Assembly (NCBI RefSeq): GCF_000754815.1
Contig: NZ_KN150747.1
Coordinates: forward strand, 2,263,908 to 2,327,907
Length of the DNA stretch: 64,000 bases
Origin: Yersinia ruckeri ATCC 29473
GTDB taxonomy: Bacteria > Pseudomonadota > Gammaproteobacteria > Enterobacterales > Enterobacteriaceae
Direction of reading: 5' to 3'
The notes below the pieces were generated by a model, which was given only the letters and a program-made list of their open reading frames with translations, searched no databases and was not told the DNA's origin. The position numbers were made by a program, and so were the translations under genes. Below, piece after piece: positions 62,047 to 64,000 of this stretch; positions within the stretch are counted from its first letter, which is position 1, and each line of letters starts with the position of its first letter.

Positions 62047-63991
62047 TTAGGCAAAAGCCACGACCAGCAACACGGCCAGTTCGATAAAAGCCAGTCGACG
62101 GCAGCATGCGCCCAGCCATCCCTGATGTAGCGTAGAAACCAGAGCAACAGGCGTCACTTGACGGCGCAGGCGGTACAGTGGTGCAAACATCACGCGCAGC
62201 GGCTGAGTGAAACCCGTGGCGGTGACCACCATGTCAGCAGAATGTCCGTAGCCACAGGCCCAGGCATCCCCCCGTTGACGGTTTGCCAGACGGGTTCCGC
62301 GCAAGAGATGGGCGATAATCCAAGGTAAGAGCGGCATCGCCAGCAACAACAGCGCCAGCATCGGCGCAGAGACGGCTGAAGATGAGGAAAACACCACACC
62401 GTGCTGCGTGCTTTGCAATAATGGCGACTGTAGAACAGCGGTGGCAATCAGTGAAAACTGCGGGATAATCCACGGGGAAGCGACACCAAAAATTACGCAC
62501 AGCGCGGCAAGCATGATGCTGCTCAGCGTCATGACGAGAGGTGCTGGCGTGGCATCTGACGCTGCCTGACTGCGTGGCATCTGACGCTGCCTGACTGCGT
62601 GGTGTACCGAGGAAGGTGACGCCGAAGACTTTGGCAATACACATCAATGCCAGCGCACCGGTGAGTGCCAGACCGACCGCCAGCAGCGGCCCGAGCAGCC
62701 GAGTGATAAACATCGGACTGCTGCTGAGCTGAAACAACGATTGATACAGCAGCCATTCACTGGCGAAGCCGTTCAGCGGGGGCAGCGCTGCCATTGACAT
62801 CAGCGCAATGAGCATCGCGATAGTCGTCCATGGCATCCGGTACGCGATGCCGCCGAGTTTTTCCATATCCTTAATACCGGTTTGTAGCTCAACTTCTCCG
62901 GCTCCCAAGAAGAGCGTCGTTTTAAACAGACCGTGGTTGAACAGATGAAACAGTCCGGCCAGCAGAGCCAACGAGGCCAATTCCGGTCGCTTCAGTGCCA
63001 CCCCGACCATCGCGCCGCCAATACCCAGCAGAATAATCCCAACGTTTTCCAGCGTGTGATACGCCAATAGCCGACGGATATCGTGCTCCATCAGGGCGTA
63101 AAGCCCACCAAGAAACGCCGTCAAGATCGCCAATAGCAAAACCACCACCCCCCACCACAGCGGCGGTGCCCCGAGCAAATCCAGCCCGATTTTAATCACA
63201 CCGAGAATACCGACTTTCATCAGGGCAGAAGAGAATAAGGCAGCGGCATGAGCGGGCGCACTAGAATGTGACTGCGGCACCCAAGCGTGCAGCGGAATGA
63301 TCCCGGCATACAGCCCGAAACCGATCAGCGCCAGCAAAAAGGCGACAGATTTTACCCCGCCGGAGAACTCAGTGTGACGAAGGCTCTCAAAACTCAAACT
63401 ATCAAAACCTTGGCTACCACTGGCGTAATGCAACACCGCGAAGGCCAAAATCAGACTGATTGTGCCGAATCGGCCAGACAAAAACTGATTCAGCGCCGCC
63501 CGACGGCTTTTCTCGTCATCGGCTTGCAGGATCAGGAAATAAGCACACAGCGCGGCCAGCTCCATCATCAAGATAAGCTCAACGGCGTTAGCGGAGATGA
63601 CCGCGGCTGTCAGCGCAGCCATCAGCAGATGACACAGCAGACCAGTACGTGCGCGTTGGCACCGATGGGTATTTGCCAGCCATGCGCAGGAGTACAAACT
63701 ACAAAACAGAGATGTCACCGATATCGCCAGCAGTAACAGCGCATTCAGCCGGCTGAATTCGGCAGAAAAATGTACCAGTGGCAAGCGTATCTGTTGTGCC
63801 GTGCCAGCCAGTAATAATTGGGTTGCGGCAAGGATCCCAGCAAGGGAGGCCACTGCGCCACCGAGACCTGAAATCAGGCTGCTGACTTTGACTCTGTCAA
63901 CCAAAAGCCAGCCGACTATGCCACTCAACAACCAGAGTACTAATGCCAGTGTCAGTAATGAGGCAGGGTGCAACGCGAATAACGCTGTCAT
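62047..63991 (-). pseudogene. hycC: HycC, frameshifted by a 25-bp tandem duplication
   Basis: A NuoL/M-like membrane subunit of formate hydrogenlyase. Codons from ATG 63991 match HycC up to FLGTPRSQAASDAT near residue 467, including the helix motifs VGILG, LLAYHTLENVGIILLG and MAALPPLNGFASEW. Then the second copy of a 25-bp repeat shifts the frame, and translation runs out of frame to a stop at 62234 (585 residues). With one copy removed the frame continues as DATPAPLVMTLSS and ends in frame at 62047, giving 639 residues that match the HycC C-terminus. The last 170 residues, with several membrane helices, are lost or altered. Confidence 0.93.
62547..62602. repeat. Exact 25-bp tandem duplication within hycC
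   Basis: Copy 1 is 62547-62571 and copy 2 is 62572-62596, identical in all 25 bases (each begins GCGTGGCATCTGACGC and ends CTGCCTGACT on the plus strand), followed by GCGTGG, the first six bases again. The unit is not a multiple of three. Confidence 0.97.
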
Positions 63992-64000
63992 GGTTTGACC
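63992..64000 (-). other. Probable 3' end of hycB
   Basis: The nine bases before the hycC start would allow an upstream frame ending ...AAA CCA TGA, a stop overlapping the hycC ATG. hycB is expected here from the gene order, but nothing more can be said from nine bases. Confidence 0.3.

Noticed and set aside
62234-62545. Reading the 585-residue frame as a true alternative HycC C-terminus
   Set aside because: Beyond the duplication the sequence is rich in His, Arg, Cys and Pro without membrane helices, while the +1 frame continues the family alignment.

Overview
The window is a chromosomal segment of an enterobacterium in the Yersinia/Serratia group. Yersinia is the better guess: coding DNA is moderate in GC, the long intergenic stretches are AT-rich, there is an ERIC-type repeat, a LuxI protein of the Yersinia/Serratia type, and a complete prtA-inh-prtDEF serralysin locus. 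A 477-residue serralysin with inh and its own D-E-F exporter recalls Yersinia ruckeri. This is inference from recognition, not from a database comparison. I see no plasmid, prophage, tRNA, rRNA or CRISPR feature.

Layout. 1-5000: the start of an acyl-homoserine-lactone synthase, then bglA and dcp on opposite strands. 5300-6000: the wreck of a chemoreceptor gene behind an intact-looking flagellar (sigma-28) promoter. 6500-12900: the C4-dicarboxylate sensor pair dcuSR between two carboxylate transporters of different families (2HCT and DASS). 12960-13220: a small Cys-containing ORF under a strong Fur-box match. 13870-20890: serralysin, its periplasmic inhibitor, the three-part type I exporter, and an uncatalogued 31-residue membrane peptide. 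21500-27940: an MxKDx-repeat periplasmic protein, an EamA exporter divergent from an AraC regulator, phoH with a Pho box, chaA, and a siderophore-interacting reductase. 28120-34350: narX without narL, the cyanide-insensitive bd-type oxidase cioAB with a small DUF2474 gene, and the MocR-type regulator ydcR. 35050-41310: the full arginine succinyltransferase operon astCADBE behind a sigma-54 promoter. 42030-48250: a general porin, then the lower half of histidine degradation (hutG, hutI, hutC, hutF, hutD) with HutC-type operators. 48300-51570: a LysR regulator, an unusual Sua5/YciO-type protein and a nickel permease. 51578-64000: hypF, fdhF, hydN and hycI-H-G-F-E-D-C, all on the minus strand, that is, a formate hydrogenlyase locus together with maturation and nickel supply.

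How the genes work together. Three modules stand out. The secretion module exports one metalloprotease and protects the periplasm from it. The amino-acid module feeds arginine (ast) and formiminoglutamate from histidine (hut) into glutamate. The anaerobic module would turn formate into H2 and CO2: FdhF oxidises formate, HydN/HycF pass electrons, HycE/HycG is the [NiFe] hydrogenase, HycC/HycD is the membrane arm, HycI and HypF mature the enzyme, and the NiCoT permease brings nickel.

Main discoveries. hycC is broken by an exact 25-bp tandem duplication; removing one copy restores a reading frame that matches the HycC family on both sides, so this is a recent and possibly reversible knock-out of formate hydrogenlyase. 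FdhF carries cysteine (TGT) where the Escherichia coli enzyme has selenocysteine 140. A chemoreceptor has lost its sensor and membrane part but kept its promoter, start and signalling tip. Two copies of a short palindromic repeat are present, one of them split by a second small element.
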